DNA of 64,000 bases from Ahaetulla prasina. Its lineage: Eukaryota; Chordata; Lepidosauria; Squamata; Colubridae. Location: contig NC_080543.1 in NCBI RefSeq assembly GCF_028640845.1, positions 3,520,459 through 3,584,458 of the forward strand, read 5' to 3'. How positions within the stretch are numbered: the first letter of the stretch is position 1; each line of letters opens with the position of its first letter. The notes below the pieces were generated by a model. The model was not told where the DNA came from and did no database searches. It was given only the letters and a program-made list of their open reading frames with translations. The position numbers and the translations under genes are program-made. Positions 9,623 to 21,026 of the stretch are shown piece after piece.

Positions 9623-11535
9623 TTTGGACATCATTTTAAATCTTGATTTTCATTAAGCATAAAGTCTGAACTGAGGCATTATTTTATTCTTAGCAAGGCA
9701 TTAAGAATCAGAGCAAAGCCAATTTTCATAGCACAATTTCTGCTATATATGAACATCTGTATTCTTCTCAAGTACTGTATGAATTTATACAGAAGTTATA
9801 ACTTTCAAGCAAGCATTTGCAGATACAACCAACATCAATTACTGCAGCCAGGAAAGTGTCACTATCATCCCAGGACTTGCTTCTGGCTATATGCATGATC
9901 ACCAAATTCATAATTTACATCAGCCACCCCATTTCCATACATAAAATGTGAAACAGCCCTAACAGAATTAGCAGTCTAGCAACCTGACTCCTTCTTACAG
10001 TTGCTTTTGCTTAAAACAATAAAGTAAAACGTATCTGTACAGATAGCTGTGTATCACTCCATGAACTGCACTGTGCTAAAGATTCTTTGGAAGTCTAAAA
10101 ATAAAGAGTGCAGCATAGTAAACAGCTATAATAGATTGTTTTCCTCTCTCTTACATATTTTGATTGTTAAACTAACAGAATTAGTACCTGTAGTTAGCTA
10201 AACAAACCCTTGGACTTTAATTGGTCAGATGAAGGGAGCATTTTAAAACCTTTAGGACACGCAATCCTGGGAGGGGGGGAGCAGGAGACTTTGGAAGAGT
10301 GGTGGACTGAAGCTTTGAGACCCAGGGATGGATGCAGAACTGGCAGGAAGTGAAAAATGGACAACGCGGAGGTTTGGGGGCGGGGGCAGTGCTGAAACAG
10401 AGTATTGGTTCTTTCTACCAGACTTTAATCATTAACCATCCACAGAGTTTCAACTAGTTCTCAAAGAGAAACCACAAGAAGTTCAAGTATGAGAGGCAAT
10501 ATTCTGCTCAGTAGCAATGACTCCACCTTGCCCACTTGTCCGCCTCCCCTGCCTAAACTGCACAATCCAGCGTTGCACTTTCTAATAAATTATTTAGTAT
10601 GCCTTCCACCTTTGCTTCCTTTGCACCCCCTCCAAAGTAGCAGTCACTTTCAAGCTGCAGAAACATAGGGGTCATTCTAATCAGCAGAGCAAAGGAGGCT
10701 ACTATGAATGAGCCTTAATAGTTCTATCATCACTAACTTATTCTGAACAATTTCACAAGCAACAGAGATCAAAGATGCCCACTGATTGCTCCTTTATTCG
10801 CTAATGCTTCAGGCAACTAGTAAGAAGCGGAAATGGATTTCATTGAGCCACAGGATTAGTTATCTCCCCAAGTAGTTTCCTCTTGCTTTCCTACAGCCCT
10901 AGTTTAACTGCTGAAAGGAGGGGGAAAGGAGCTAACTGGGGCTGTGTGGAGGGTAGTGTCCTTAGCCTTGCAGGCTCCTTAGGGAGAAGAAGCGCCCGTC
11001 CCACAGCAGCCGTTTAGTTTTGAGCTCCTGTGTATTTGCTGCAGTCTTCATATAACCCCAGATACATTCTAGCAATACGTTTGCCTGGCAAAGAGGTTTG
11101 CAACCAACTCAGAAAGGACATTTACAAAAGGGCAGAGAGCGATATGATGACGACAGTCAGTTCCAGCGATGTAAACGCCGGTCTCCATTCCTCCTCCTCC
11201 TCCTCCTCCTCCTCCTCCTCTCCCATTTCCACAAAATCTCCTCGCTACCACCCTCCTTCCAAAGCAGGTATCTCTGCAGCTCCGTTTTCCCCAGCCTGGT
11301 GCCCTTTGGATGCCTTGGGTGAAAGCTCCCTTTATCCCCATTGGAGCTCCACGCATCTGAGGTAGTACCAGCCAACAGTTTTCGTGGAAAGCTCTGGGAA
11401 ATAAGCAGCCCCAGCCGGCCCCCAGAAGATTCACACCCGCCTTGCGAACGCACAACCAAACACACACACACACGCCCCCTCCTACACACAAACACACACC
11501 AAATATCCCCTAACAACGAAGCTGGAGGGACAAGA
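9623..11535. other. Non-repetitive cargo DNA of the hAT element
   Basis: About 1.9 kb with no repeat family recognised. AT-rich to about 10950, then a transition through a (TCC)n run at 11189-11222 and CA-rich DNA at 11455-11505 into the CpG block. Short open frames exist on both strands (for example 11030-11365 +, which is carried by the TCC run) but none is recognisable. Confidence 0.5.
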
Positions 11536-11539
11536 AAGT

Positions 11540-12335
11540 TGCCTAGCGGGGGATCTCTGCGCTATTCGCCGCGGAGGGAAACGCGATCCCGAGTCTGCGC
11601 CCAGCGAGCCGCTGCTCCTCATCCGATTCGACCCGACCCGCTGCCCGCGGATGCAGAAGGGAGGGTGGAGGCTCCGCCGTGCAGACCGGAGGTTTGAGAT
11701 GGGGCATAGCCGCGCGGGGCCGCCACGGCTGCCTAACAAAGGCAACCGAGGATTGTTCCTGAAGCCCCTGAGGCGCTCGGGTGGGCGCTGCCGAGTTCGG
11801 CCCAACTTCCACCCGCATTCCGACTTCCCCAGAGGACCTTTGTCTCGGCCACCTCCGGGACCGTCGGCGCGTCATGGAGCTAGGCATCCTAAGGCTTTGA
11901 GTGCGCCTGGGCTCCTTTGTCAGGGGCGGAGGAAGCGCCACGACCAGCATTTGCGGAGATTCGCGGGCGCCAGCGAACGCGGCAATCACACGCCTCCCAA
12001 GTGGCCCTTGGGACCCCGAGCCGCAAGCATTCCCGGTGCAGCGGCGCGCCTCGGTCCGGCGACACTTACAGCCTCTCTGCGCTCCTCGGGATGTTCTTAG
12101 GAATAGCGGAGCCCCAGCCCGTGACAGTCTACCGTGGTGCGCTGCAGGCGCATGGTGTGGGCAGCGCTCGCCCGGACGCGGCAAGCGGCCGCCCAGGCCA
12201 GAGGCAGGCTCCTGCCCGCAGCCACACGCCGCGGACTCCGCTCGGCGCGAACCACTCCGCATCTGCAACCGGCGGCGGCGGCTTCCTTGGGGGCCAGGAC
12301 GGGGGCCGCACCCCACTGTCCACCGAGAATTTGCT
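11540..12335. promoter_or_regulatory. CpG-rich block resembling a vertebrate CpG-island promoter
   Basis: About 800 bp with dense CG dinucleotides (for example GCGCGGGGCCGCCACGG near 11712 and CCGGCGGCGGCGG near 12268), very unlike the AT-rich surroundings. Open frames on both strands (257 codons on the minus strand, 148 on the plus) are explained by GC content and show no known domain. It is inside the hAT element, so it may be a captured host promoter/first exon. Direction is unknown. Confidence 0.5.
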
Positions 12336-12520
12336 GCGGGCCAATAAAAACTGACCCGCGGGCCGCAGTTGGCCCGCGGGCCGTAGTTTGGACACCCCTG
12401 CCCTACACCTTCTCAGTCAGATGGTTATCCAACATTTTCTTAAAAATTTCCAGTGTTGGAGCATTCACAACTTCTGCAGGCAAGTCGCTCCACTTATTAA
12501 TTGTTCTAACTGTCAGGATG

Positions 12521-12905
12521 TTCCTCGCTTGACATAATAGAAGCTGAATATCCAATTGCCGCCTCTGTTAGAAGCAGGATTGTACAGCAAAGGGTATTTT
12601 AATTCAGACCGAACAGTCTAACGGATGAAATAATAGATTTACGGATGTAGCCGAGCACAAAGGGCATGTTTGTTTTATTTTTTATTTTAAATATGCTGCT
12701 GGTTTTGGTGCATTACATAATAGGAAATGAAATGTTAACGATCAACAATTTGATTTACCAATGATTAAAACACATCAATTCATTCTTTCTTCAATAAGAA
12801 GATATTTATTTATTTCTTCCATAAGGACATCTGTGCTCAGATTCGGACAGGATGCAAAATTATTTATTTATTTATCCCCAGAACAGGTTATTTATGGGTT
12901 TGGGA
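12521..12905. other. Unassigned AT-rich DNA
   Basis: Contains TTTATTTATTTA runs at 12670 and 12860 but no recognised family. Confidence 0.35.
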
Positions 12906-14759
12906 GAATACAGGGAGCCCTTGATTTACGGCCACAATGGAGGCTAAAATTTCTGTTGCTAAGTCAGAGGGTTGTCGAGTGAGTTTCGTCCCATTTTACG
13001 ACCTTTCTTGTCACGGTTGTTAAGTGAGTCACTGCAGATGTTAAGCAAGTTGCATGGTCGTTAAACGAATCTGGCTTCCCCATTGACTTTGCTTGTCAGA
13101 AGGTCACAAAAGGGGATCAGATTTAGGCTCTGCGCATGCGCAAGATGGCAGCTCGGTAGAGGAGCGGAGCCGACGGCGGGCGACAGAGGAGGAGATGGCG
13201 GCGCCCAGGCGGCCTGTCGAGCGGTTTGCGTCCCCCGGTCAGCTGTTTTAACATCCCGGCAGCCGTGGGAGAGGTCTGTGGACTCTCTCGGACTCACGGC
13301 TGCCGAGAACGCGACCGGTAGGATGGGCAAGCCGCGAACGGCGGCCATTGTTGCTGGGCGTGAGGTGAGGCCGCGGCTCGTCTTTTGCGGCGGAGGTGAG
13401 GCCGCGGCTCGTCTTTTGCGGCGGAGGCCGCGGCTTCTCCCTTCTTCATTCCGGATCATCCAGCGGCTCCTGTATCATCCGGCGGCTCCTGTATTTTGGC
13501 CCTCCGGCTTCCCGGCTTTCTCCGGCTCTCTCCAGGCCCTCCCCAGGTCTCCTTCGAGGTTTTTTCCTGTGGGTTGACGTGGGGGAGTGGCATGGAGGTG
13601 AAGGGCTGTGAAGGGCCCCCTGTGGCCCCTGCCCGAGACTGCCTCCCAGGTTGTTTGTCCTGCTCTTTGCCGCGGTTAACATCAGCGGCAGTTTACATCG
13701 TGCCGGCCCTCTGGTGGTGTTTGGTCAGGTTCCTCGGACAGGCCTGCCCGGTGGAGGGGGCAGACCTTGGATTGGACCTGGACCTTGAGGAGGGAGTGGC
13801 CGGCCTGAGAGGCCTGGACTATCCTGGTAGGATAGGAGTGGGGGGGGGCGTTGAGGTTTCCTGGCCTATTAGGCCCACTCTTCCTGGGATTACAATTGGT
13901 GTTTTATCATCTCAACACCTTATCATCTGTAATCTGCATTGTCATCTGCATTTTATGCATTTTATGCATTTTATGGCGGTACATTATGGCCGTGGAAGAA
14001 GTCTGGAGACCGATCTGTGACCTACAGGGAGTTCTATTTCTATTTCTGGACGTAACTATTCTGGACGTGTTTACTTGGAAACATCTATTTTGGAATCATC
14101 TGTGGACACCGCTGTTAGGGAGAGTGACACCACCTCCTCCAGGTCATGGATTTTAGGACTGAGCTCTGGGCAGAGCAGTAGTATTTTTGTCATCATGGAC
14201 TTTGCTCTGCCTATGTTCCAGCTTTCGTCATCTTTAAGCCAGCCACCATTTGATCTTCATTAGTCAATGGGTGTCCATTTGAACTTGGTATGACATTTGA
14301 CCACTCCGGACAGCATCGCCTCTCGTCGGTCTCTATCCTCTATTTATGCACTTTATTTGCGATATTCAGCACTTGAACTCTTGCGCCTGCAGTGCCCCGC
14401 CTGCAGGAATGGCCCGCCGCACTATCAAGGGCCGGCCTCAATGTGGTCTTGGGACCCACAGAGGTGGCATCACGAAAAAAAGAGCCTTTGGGGTTTTAGA
14501 TAGGGTTTTAAGGGAGGGAGGGTTAGGGCGGGCGTTGGGGTAGCCCGTCGGGTGGGGAGCCAGTCCTGCGCGTGCTCGTGACGGTTTTTAACGGGTTCGG
14601 AGGTTAGGGGAAGATTACGTTCCTGTTGGTGAGGGTGGTCTGATTTGCAGTAAGTGGGAGGGGCAGATATGGCGGAAGGGGATCATATCGTCCTAGGGGG
14701 CGCGCTCGATGTTTGCAGGCGATCGCGCCCGATCCTCCTTTTCCCGTTCCCGGATGGTC

Positions 14760-15670
14760 AAGACCCTCAGAGCCTGGGCCTTGGCTGATGTTATGCAACG
14801 ACGGTCCGTAGTCAATAAGGCCCCCTAATATACGATCTTATTCAGGGGCGCCGGACCTTATAGGCGTTCTGAAACCTGGCTGGGCACGGAAGGGGTGCCC
14901 TTGTTGAGATGTGCCCGCCGGGTTTCCGTGCATTCCATCAGCCGAGGGCTCAGGGTAGGGTGGGGGTGGCGGTTGTGATTAGAGAGTCTAGAGCCGAGGA
15001 GACCACTGTACCTCAGATTGCGGGTGTGAATCCCTCTTGTGAGATGGGGCCATAGGTGTCAGATGGGTTTGCTGATCACGTACCTGGCTCCTTGCTGCGT
15101 GTCAGCTGCCCTGCCCGAGCTCCTGGAGGTGCTGGCTGGAGTGGCAGTTGAGACACACAGACTTTTTGTCATGGGGGATTTTAACTTGCCATCTTCCGGC
15201 TCGTCATCAACGGCAGCTCGGGAGTTCATGGCTTCCATGACCTTGGACCTGACCCAAGTAGTTGATGGCCCTACTCACATCGGGGTGGCACTCTGGACCT
15301 GGTTTTGTCTCTGGTCAGTGGTTGAGAGATCTGGACTTAAAGGAAATAGTCATTGAACCTTTGTCATGGTCAGATCACTCTCTTCTTCGCCTGGACTTTC
15401 TGACCGCCATTCACCACCGCAGGGAGACGGAGCCGACACGTTGGTTCCGTCCCAGGCGCCTGATGGACCCGGAGGGTTCCGGACGGAGCTTGGGCCATTT
15501 CCTGACGGTCTGGCTCACGGCTCGGCTGAGGAACTTGTTGCGGCCTGGGAGCGGGCGGCGGCGGCTGGGCCGTGTCGTGCCTTTGACCTCTGACCGGCGC
15601 AGGTCCCAACCGGCTCCTTGGTTCTCCGAGGAGTTGAGAGGGATGAAGCGCGGAGAAGGCGCCTAGAGAG
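14760..15670 (+). pseudogene. L2-type LINE endonuclease domain, frameshifted
   Basis: APE-type endonuclease region of LINE no. 1. Seen: ETWLGTE near 14872 (the E-T-W-L motif), VMGDFNLPSS near 15168 (G-D-F-N catalytic motif) and SWSDHSLLRLDF near 15367 (S-D-H motif). The frame changes at least at about 15260 and 15400, so no intact enzyme can be made. The counterpart in LINE no. 2 is at 20219-20977. Confidence 0.8.
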
Positions 15671-15849
15671 TTCTTGGAGGTCTAGCCGTTCGAGGCTGAT
15701 CGGACACTAGTGAAGTCCTATACTAGGGCTTACCTAGTGGCAATGAGGCGAGGCGTAGCTCGCCTCCTCCCTCATTGCATCGGCAGATAACCGCCCAGCC
15801 GCCCTGTTGGTGACTCGCTCCCTCTTACATCAGGGGGGCGGGATGACCC

Positions 15850-17503
15850 GTTGCAGGGGCGTGCTGAGGAGTTTAACGGTTATCTATACGATAAAATCGT
15901 TCAACCGGGAGGGCCTAGACCAAGATTGCAGTGGCGGGTGAGGCGGCTGAGGGTGGTCTTGGGGACATTTTATGGGATGAGTTTGACCCTGTCGCTCCGA
16001 GGACATGGACAGGTTGCTGGGAGGTTGAATGCCACCACATGTTTACTGGACCCGTGCCCCTCCTGGCTGGTACTGGCCACTCAGGAGGTGACACGAGGCT
16101 GGCTCCAGGCTATTATCGCTTCCTTGGTGGAGGGAGTCTTCCGACCGCCTTGAAAGAGGCGGTGGTGAGACCCTCCTCAAGAAGCCTTCCTGGACCCGGC
16201 TGTTTTAGGTAATTATCGTCCGGTCTCCAACCTTCCCTTCGTGGCGAAGGTTGTAGAAATATGGTGGCATATCAGTTTCCCTTGCACCTGGATGAAACTG
16301 TCTATCTAGACCCGTTCCAGTCTGGCTTCCGGCCGGTTACAGCACTGAGGCGGCTTTGGTCGCGTTGGTGGATGATCTCTGGAGGGCCAGGGATAGGGGA
16401 TGCTCCTCTGCCCTGGTCCTATTAGACCTCTCAGCGGCTTTTGATACCATCGACCATGGTATCCTGCTGCGCCGGTTGGAGGGATTGGGAGTGGGAGGCA
16501 CCGTTTATCGGTGGTTCTCCTCCTATCTCTCCGATCGTCGCAGACGGTGTTGACAGGGGGCAGAGGTCGGCTCGAGACACCTCACTTGTGGGTGCCGCGG
16601 GGTCGATCCTCTCGCCTTCTGTTCAACATCTATATAAACCGCTGGGTGAGATCATCAGTGGCTTCGTGTGAGGTACCAGCTGTGCGCTGATGACACCCAG
16701 CTGTACTTTTCCACGGGCCACCCCAGCGAAGCTATCAGTGCTGTCCCGGTGCTTGGAAGCCGACGGGTCTGGATGGGGAGAAACAGGCTCAGGCTCAATC
16801 CCTCCAAGACAGAGTGGCTGTGGATGCGGCATCTCGGTACAGTCAGCTGAGTCCTCGGCTGACTGTCGGGGCGAGTCATTGGCCCCGATGGAAAGTGCAA
16901 CTTGGCGTCCTCCTGGATGAGCGGCTGTCTTTTGAAGATCATTTGACGGCCGTCTCCAGGAGAGCTTTTACCAGGTTCGCCTGGTGCGCCAGTTGCGCCT
17001 TTCTGAACCGGGATGCCCTGTGCACGGTCACTCACGCCTCGTGACGTCTCGCCTGGATTACTGCAATGCTCTCTACATGGGGCTCCCTTGAAGAGCATCC
17101 GGAGGCTTCAGTTAGTCAGAATGCAGCTGCGCTGGTGATAGAGGAGCCCTCGTGGCTCCCGTGTGACACCTATCCTGCGCAGACTGCACTGGCTGCCTGT
17201 GGCCTTCGGGTGCGCTTCAAGGTTCTGGTGAACACCTTCAAAGCGCTCCATGGCATAGGGCCGGGTTACTTACGGGACCGCCTACTGCTACCGGATACCT
17301 CTCACCGACCCGTGCGCTCTCACAGAGAGGGACTCCTCAGGGTGCCGTCAGCGAGACAGTGTCGTCTGGCGACCCAGGAAGGGCCTTCTCTGTGGGGCTC
17401 CCACCTCTGGAACGAACTCCCCAGGACTTCGTCAACTTCGGACCTCCGAACCTTCCGTCATGAGCTTAAAACTTATTTGTTCATCTGCGCAGGACTGGAT
17501 TAG
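15850..17503 (+). pseudogene. L2-type LINE reverse transcriptase, frameshifted
   Basis: Retains LLDLSAAFDTIDHG (motif A, near 16421), a diverged catalytic-box region (CADDTQLYF near 16682, where the usual Tyr is Cys) and a C-terminal ...ELKTYLFICAGLD ending at 17503. Several one-base shifts (near 16180, 16340, 16550, 16670) separate the blocks. Compare the open copy at 21027-22766. Confidence 0.85.
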
Positions 17504-17710
17504 TTTTAAATTGTGGGTTTTAAGGGTTTTAATGGGTTTTAATGGGTTTTAATGGGTTTTATTATTTGCTAAATTTTAATTGCCAAATTGAATAAGTTTT
17601 TAGTGGTATTTTAATAGTATTTATTTTGTAATAGTACTGTCATTTTATCTGGCTGTAAACCGCCCTGAGTCCCTCGGGAGAAGGGCGGTATAAAAATTTA
17701 AATAATAAAT

Positions 17711-17742
<32 letters not shown>

Positions 17743-17837
17743 GTGACCCCAGGACACTGTGACTGTCCCGATCCCTCAGACTTCACCCGTTCCCCGGATG
17801 GTCAAGACCCTCAGAGCCTGGGCCTCCGGCTGATAGA

Positions 17838-18718
17838 ATTTTTATTGGCCAAGTGTGATTGGACACACAAGGAATTTGTCTTGGTGCATCTGCTCTCATG
17901 TACATAAAAGAAAAGATACGTTCATCAAGGTACAACATTTACAACACAATTGATGGTCAATATATCAATATAAATCATAAGGATTGCCAGCAACAAGTTA
18001 TAGTCATACAGTCATAAGTGGAAAGAGATTGGTGATGGGAACTACGAGACGATTAATAGTAATGCAGATTCAGTAAATAGTCTGACAGTGTTGATGGAAT
18101 TATTTGTTTAGCAGAGTGATGGCCTTCGGGAAAAAACTGTTCCTGTGTCTAGTTGTTCTGGTGTGCAGTGCTCTATAGCGTCGTTTTGAGGGTAGGAGTT
18201 GAAACAGTTTATGTCCTGGATGCGAAGGATCTGCAAATATTTTCACGGCCCTCTTCTTGATTCGTGCAGTATACAGGTCCTCAATGGAAGGCAGGTTGGT
18301 AGCAATTATTTTTTCTGCAGTTCTAATTATCCTCTGAAGTCTGTGTTTTCTTGTTGGGTTGCAGAACCGAACCAGACAGTTATAGAGGTGCAAATGACAG
18401 ACTCAATAATTCCTCTGTAGAATTGGATCAGCAGCTCCTTGGGCAGTTTGAGCTTACTGAGTTGGCGCAGAAAGAACATTCTTTGTTGTCCTTTTTTAAT
18501 GATGTTTTTGATGTTAGCTGTCCATTTGAGATCTTGCGATATGATAGAACCCAGAAATTTGAAGGTTTCTACTGTTGATACTGTGTTGTCAAGTATTGTG
18601 AGAGGTGGAAGTATGGAAGGGTTTTTCCTAAAGTCTACCACCATTTCTACGGTTTTGAGTGTGTTCAGTTCCAGATTGTTTTGGTTGCACCACAAGGCTA
18701 GTCGTTCAACCTCTCGTC
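17838..18718 (-). mobile_element. L3/CR1-type LINE 3' part nested in LINE no. 2
   Basis: Tail at 17838 (AGAATTTTTATTGGCC), then antisense coding: ARIKKRAVKIFADPSHPGHK and, further 5', [15 protein letters not shown] and [13 protein letters not shown]. The coding runs from about 18718 down to 18102 in two frames with a shift near 18340. This is the longest L3 copy in the window, about 205 C-terminal residues of the reverse transcriptase ORF, lacking the catalytic motifs. Confidence 0.8.
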
Positions 18719-18925
18719 TGTTGTGCAACGCACGATCCGTGGTTAACAAGGCCCCCCTAATATATGATCTTATCCAGGGGGGTTCCATGGACCTTATGGG
18801 CGTTACGGAAACCTGGTTGGGCACAGAAGGGGGCGTGCCCCTTGTTGAAATGTGCCCACCAGGTTTCCGAGCATTTCATCGACCGAGGGCCCAGGGTAGG
18901 GGTGGGGGGGGTGGCGGTTGTTATT

Positions 18926-20218
18926 TATTTATTTATTATTTATTTATTTTATTAGATTTTTATACCGCCCTTCTCCCGAAGGACTCAGGGCGGTGTACAG
19001 CCGGAATAAAATACAGAATTTTATTATTATTATTTTATTATTTATTTCGTCGCGAACTCAAGACTCATCTTTTGATCCGCGCGGGGCTGGCTTAAATTGG
19101 GTTTTTAATGTTAAATTTATTAATTTTAAACGGGGTTTTTTAATATGGTAAATTTTAATCACTGGGCTAATTTAAATAAGTTTTTTAAATCGTATTTTAA
19201 ACTTGTATATTGTATTGTCGGTTTTATTATGCCTGTACACCGCCCTGAGTCCTTCGGGAGAAGGGCGGTATAAAAATCAAATAAAATAAATAAAATAAAT
19301 AAATAAGAATATATACAATTAAAAGAAATTAAAAGAAACTATTGATAAACGGCCGATAATTTAAAAAATTTAAAAATTTGAAATCACTAAAACCCCAATT
19401 TAAAATCAACTATTTATGCCAGTCCTGCTTGAGTGAATAAATATGTTTTTAGCTCACGCCGAAAGGTCCGAAGATCAGGCACTTGACGTAAGCCAGGGGG
19501 GAGTTCGTTCCAGAGCGTCGGTGCTCCCACAGAGAAGGCCCTGCTCCTGGGGGCCGCCAGCCGACATTGTTTGGCGGACGGCACCCTGAGAAGGCCCTCT
19601 CTGTGAGAGCGTACAGGTCAGTGGGAGGCATAAGGTAACAGCAGGCGGTCTCGTAAGTACCCAGGTCCTAAGCCATGGAGCGCTTTAAAGGTGGTAACCA
19701 GGATCTTGAAGCGTACCCGGAAGACCACAGGAAGCCAGTGCAAACTACGGAGCAGTGGTGTTACGTGGGAGCCACGGGCGGCTCCCATTACCACTCACGC
19801 AGCTGCATTCTGGACTAACTGCAGCCTCCGGGTGCACCTCAAGGGCAGCCCCATGTAGAGAGCATTGCAATAATCCAGCCGAGACGTAACCAGAGCGTGA
19901 ATGACTGTGCATAAGGCATCCCGGTCAAGGAAGGGACGCAACTGGCGAACCAAGCGGACTTGGTAAAAAGCCCTCTTGGTGACGGCCGCCAGATGTTCAT
20001 CAAAGGACAGCCGACCATCCAGGAGGACGCCCAAGTTGCGAACCACCTCCTTTGGGGCCACTAACTCGCCCCCAACAGTCAGCTGCGGGTGCAGCTGACT
20101 GTACCGGGGTGCCGGAATCCACAGCCACTCCATCTTGGAGGGATTGAGCTTGAGTCTGTTTCTCCCCATCCAGACCCGTACGGCTTCCAGGCACCGGGAC
20201 AGCACTTCGACCGTTATT
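18926..20218 (-). mobile_element. Antisense L2-type LINE copy nested in LINE no. 2
   Basis: Begins with (TTTA)n at 18926 and the reversed tail hairpin, resumes after its own insert at 19308, and codes on the minus strand for the last roughly 150 residues before the ORF end (WMGRNRLKLNPSKMEWLW, LDYCNALYMGLP). GTTATT occurs at both junctions with LINE no. 2. Because its sequence overlaps that of LINE no. 2, it is a separate copy and not a twin-priming inversion. Confidence 0.75.
19018..19307 (+). mobile_element. L2-type LINE 3' end nested in the antisense copy
   Basis: GTCGCGAACTCAAGACTCATC (ORF end), GTACACCGCCCTGAGTCC hairpin and AAATAAAATAAATAAAT tail, inside the antisense copy's 3' UTR. 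Third layer of the nest. Confidence 0.75.
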
Positions 20219-20977
20219 AAGGAGAGTCTAGAGCCGAGGGAGACCACTGTACCTCAGATTGCCGGCTGTGAATCCCTCTTTGTGAGGTGGGGTCATAGGT
20301 GTCAGATGGGCTTGTTTGTCGCGTACCTGGCTCCTTGCTGCGTGACAGCAGCCCTGCCCGAGCTCCTGGAGGTGCTTGCTGGAGTGGTGGTTGAGACCCC
20401 CAGACTTATGGTCATGGGGGACTTTAACTTGCCATCGACTGGCATGTCATCGACAGCAGCTCGGGAGTTCATGGCTTCCATGACGGCCTTGGACCTGACT
20501 CAAGTAGTTGATGGCCCTACTCACATTGGGGGAGGCACGCTGGACCTGATTTTTATCTCTGGTCAGTGGTTGAAGGATCTGGACTTGAGAGATTTAGTCA
20601 CTGAGCCTTTGTCATGGTCAGATCACTCTCTCCTTCGCCTGGATTTTCTGACCGCCACTCAACACCGCAGGAAAACGGGACTAATACGTTGGTTCCGTCC
20701 CAGGCGCCTGATGGACCCGGAGAGGTTCCGGACGGAGCTTGGGCCGTTTCCTGAGGGTCTGGCTCATGGCACGGCTGAGGAACTAGTCGTGGCTTGGGAA
20801 CTGGCCGCGGCTGGGGCTTTAGACCGTGTCGTGCCTTTGCGGCCTCTGACCCGGCGTAGGTCTCAACCAGCTCCTTGGTTCTCCGAGGAGCTGAGGGAGA
20901 TGAAACGCCGGAGAAGATGCCTAGAGAGTTCTTGGAGGTCCAGTCATTCTGGTCCAGTCATTCTGATCGGACACTAG
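20219..20977 (+). CDS. L2-type LINE no. 2 endonuclease segment
   Basis: Open from the nested junction at 20219 to a TAG at 20975, about 250 codons. It codes for the C-terminal two thirds of the APE-type endonuclease that nicks target DNA for reverse transcription: LMVMGDFNLPST (G-D-F-N, near 20410), GGGTLDLIFISGQ (near 20530), LSWSDHSLLRLDF (S-D-H, near 20617), then a linker with RWFRPRRLMDPE. The N-terminal third ([10 protein letters not shown]) is at 18764-18900, separated by the nested insert. The frame ends one shift before the reverse transcriptase frame, so the two do not form one protein as they stand. Confidence 0.8.
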   Translation, partial: KESLEPRETTVPQIAGCESLFVRWGHRCQMGLFVAYLAPCCVTAALPELLEVLAGVVVETPRLMVMGDFNLPSTGMSSTAAREFMASMTALDLTQVVDGPTHIGGGTLDLIFISGQWLKDLDLRDLVTEPLSWSDHSLLRLDFLTATQHRRKTGLIRWFRPRRLMDPERFRTELGPFPEGLAHGTAEELVVAWELAAAGALDRVVPLRPLTRRRSQPAPWFSEELREMKRRRRCLESSWRSSHSGPVILIGH

Positions 20978-21026
20978 TTAGGTCATATAGTAGGACCTAC
21001 CTAGTGGCATTGAGGGAAGCGAGACG

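Larger units (their letters stand above)
9168..12400. mobile_element. hAT-type element with 2.7 kb non-repetitive cargo
   Basis: Ends CAGGGGTGTCCAAAGTTTTT (9168) and TAGTTTGGACACCCCTG (to 12400) are typical hAT terminal inverted repeats. The 8-bp flanks CCCTACAC at 9160-9167 and 12401-12408 are identical and have the central TA typical of Buster-type hATs. No transposase domain was seen in any frame. Inside are: hAT left arm (to about 9390), a DNA-transposon fragment, a Penelope-like fragment, AT-rich single-copy-looking DNA (9620-11030), a TCC run (11190) and a CpG-rich block (11540-12330). Confidence 0.85.
9098..12520 (-). mobile_element. CR1 LINE 3' end split by a 3.2 kb hAT element
   Basis: CR1 bases 9098-9167 (to AAACCCTACAC) resume at 12401 with CCCTACACCTTCTCAGTCAG and run to about 12520. 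The repeated CCCTACAC proves the interruption. Confidence 0.9.
13120..17738 (+). mobile_element. L2-type LINE no. 1, near full length
   Basis: Starts GATTTAGGCTCTGCGCATGC and ends with the tail hairpin CCGCCCTGAGTCCCTCGGG at 17660-17688 followed by (AAAT)n. Layout: CpG-rich 5' region (13120-14700) with CAAGATGGC at 13140 and a doubled 30-bp unit at 13364-13425; endonuclease (14760-15700); reverse transcriptase (15850-17500); 3' UTR. All coding parts carry frameshifts. No clear long target duplication, usual for CR1/L2-group elements. Confidence 0.85.

Noticed and set aside
11543..12316. 257-codon minus-strand ORF in the CpG-rich block
   Set aside because: GC-rich DNA with few stops in any frame; Arg/Pro/Ser/Ala composition, overlapping long frames on the other strand and no domain seen.
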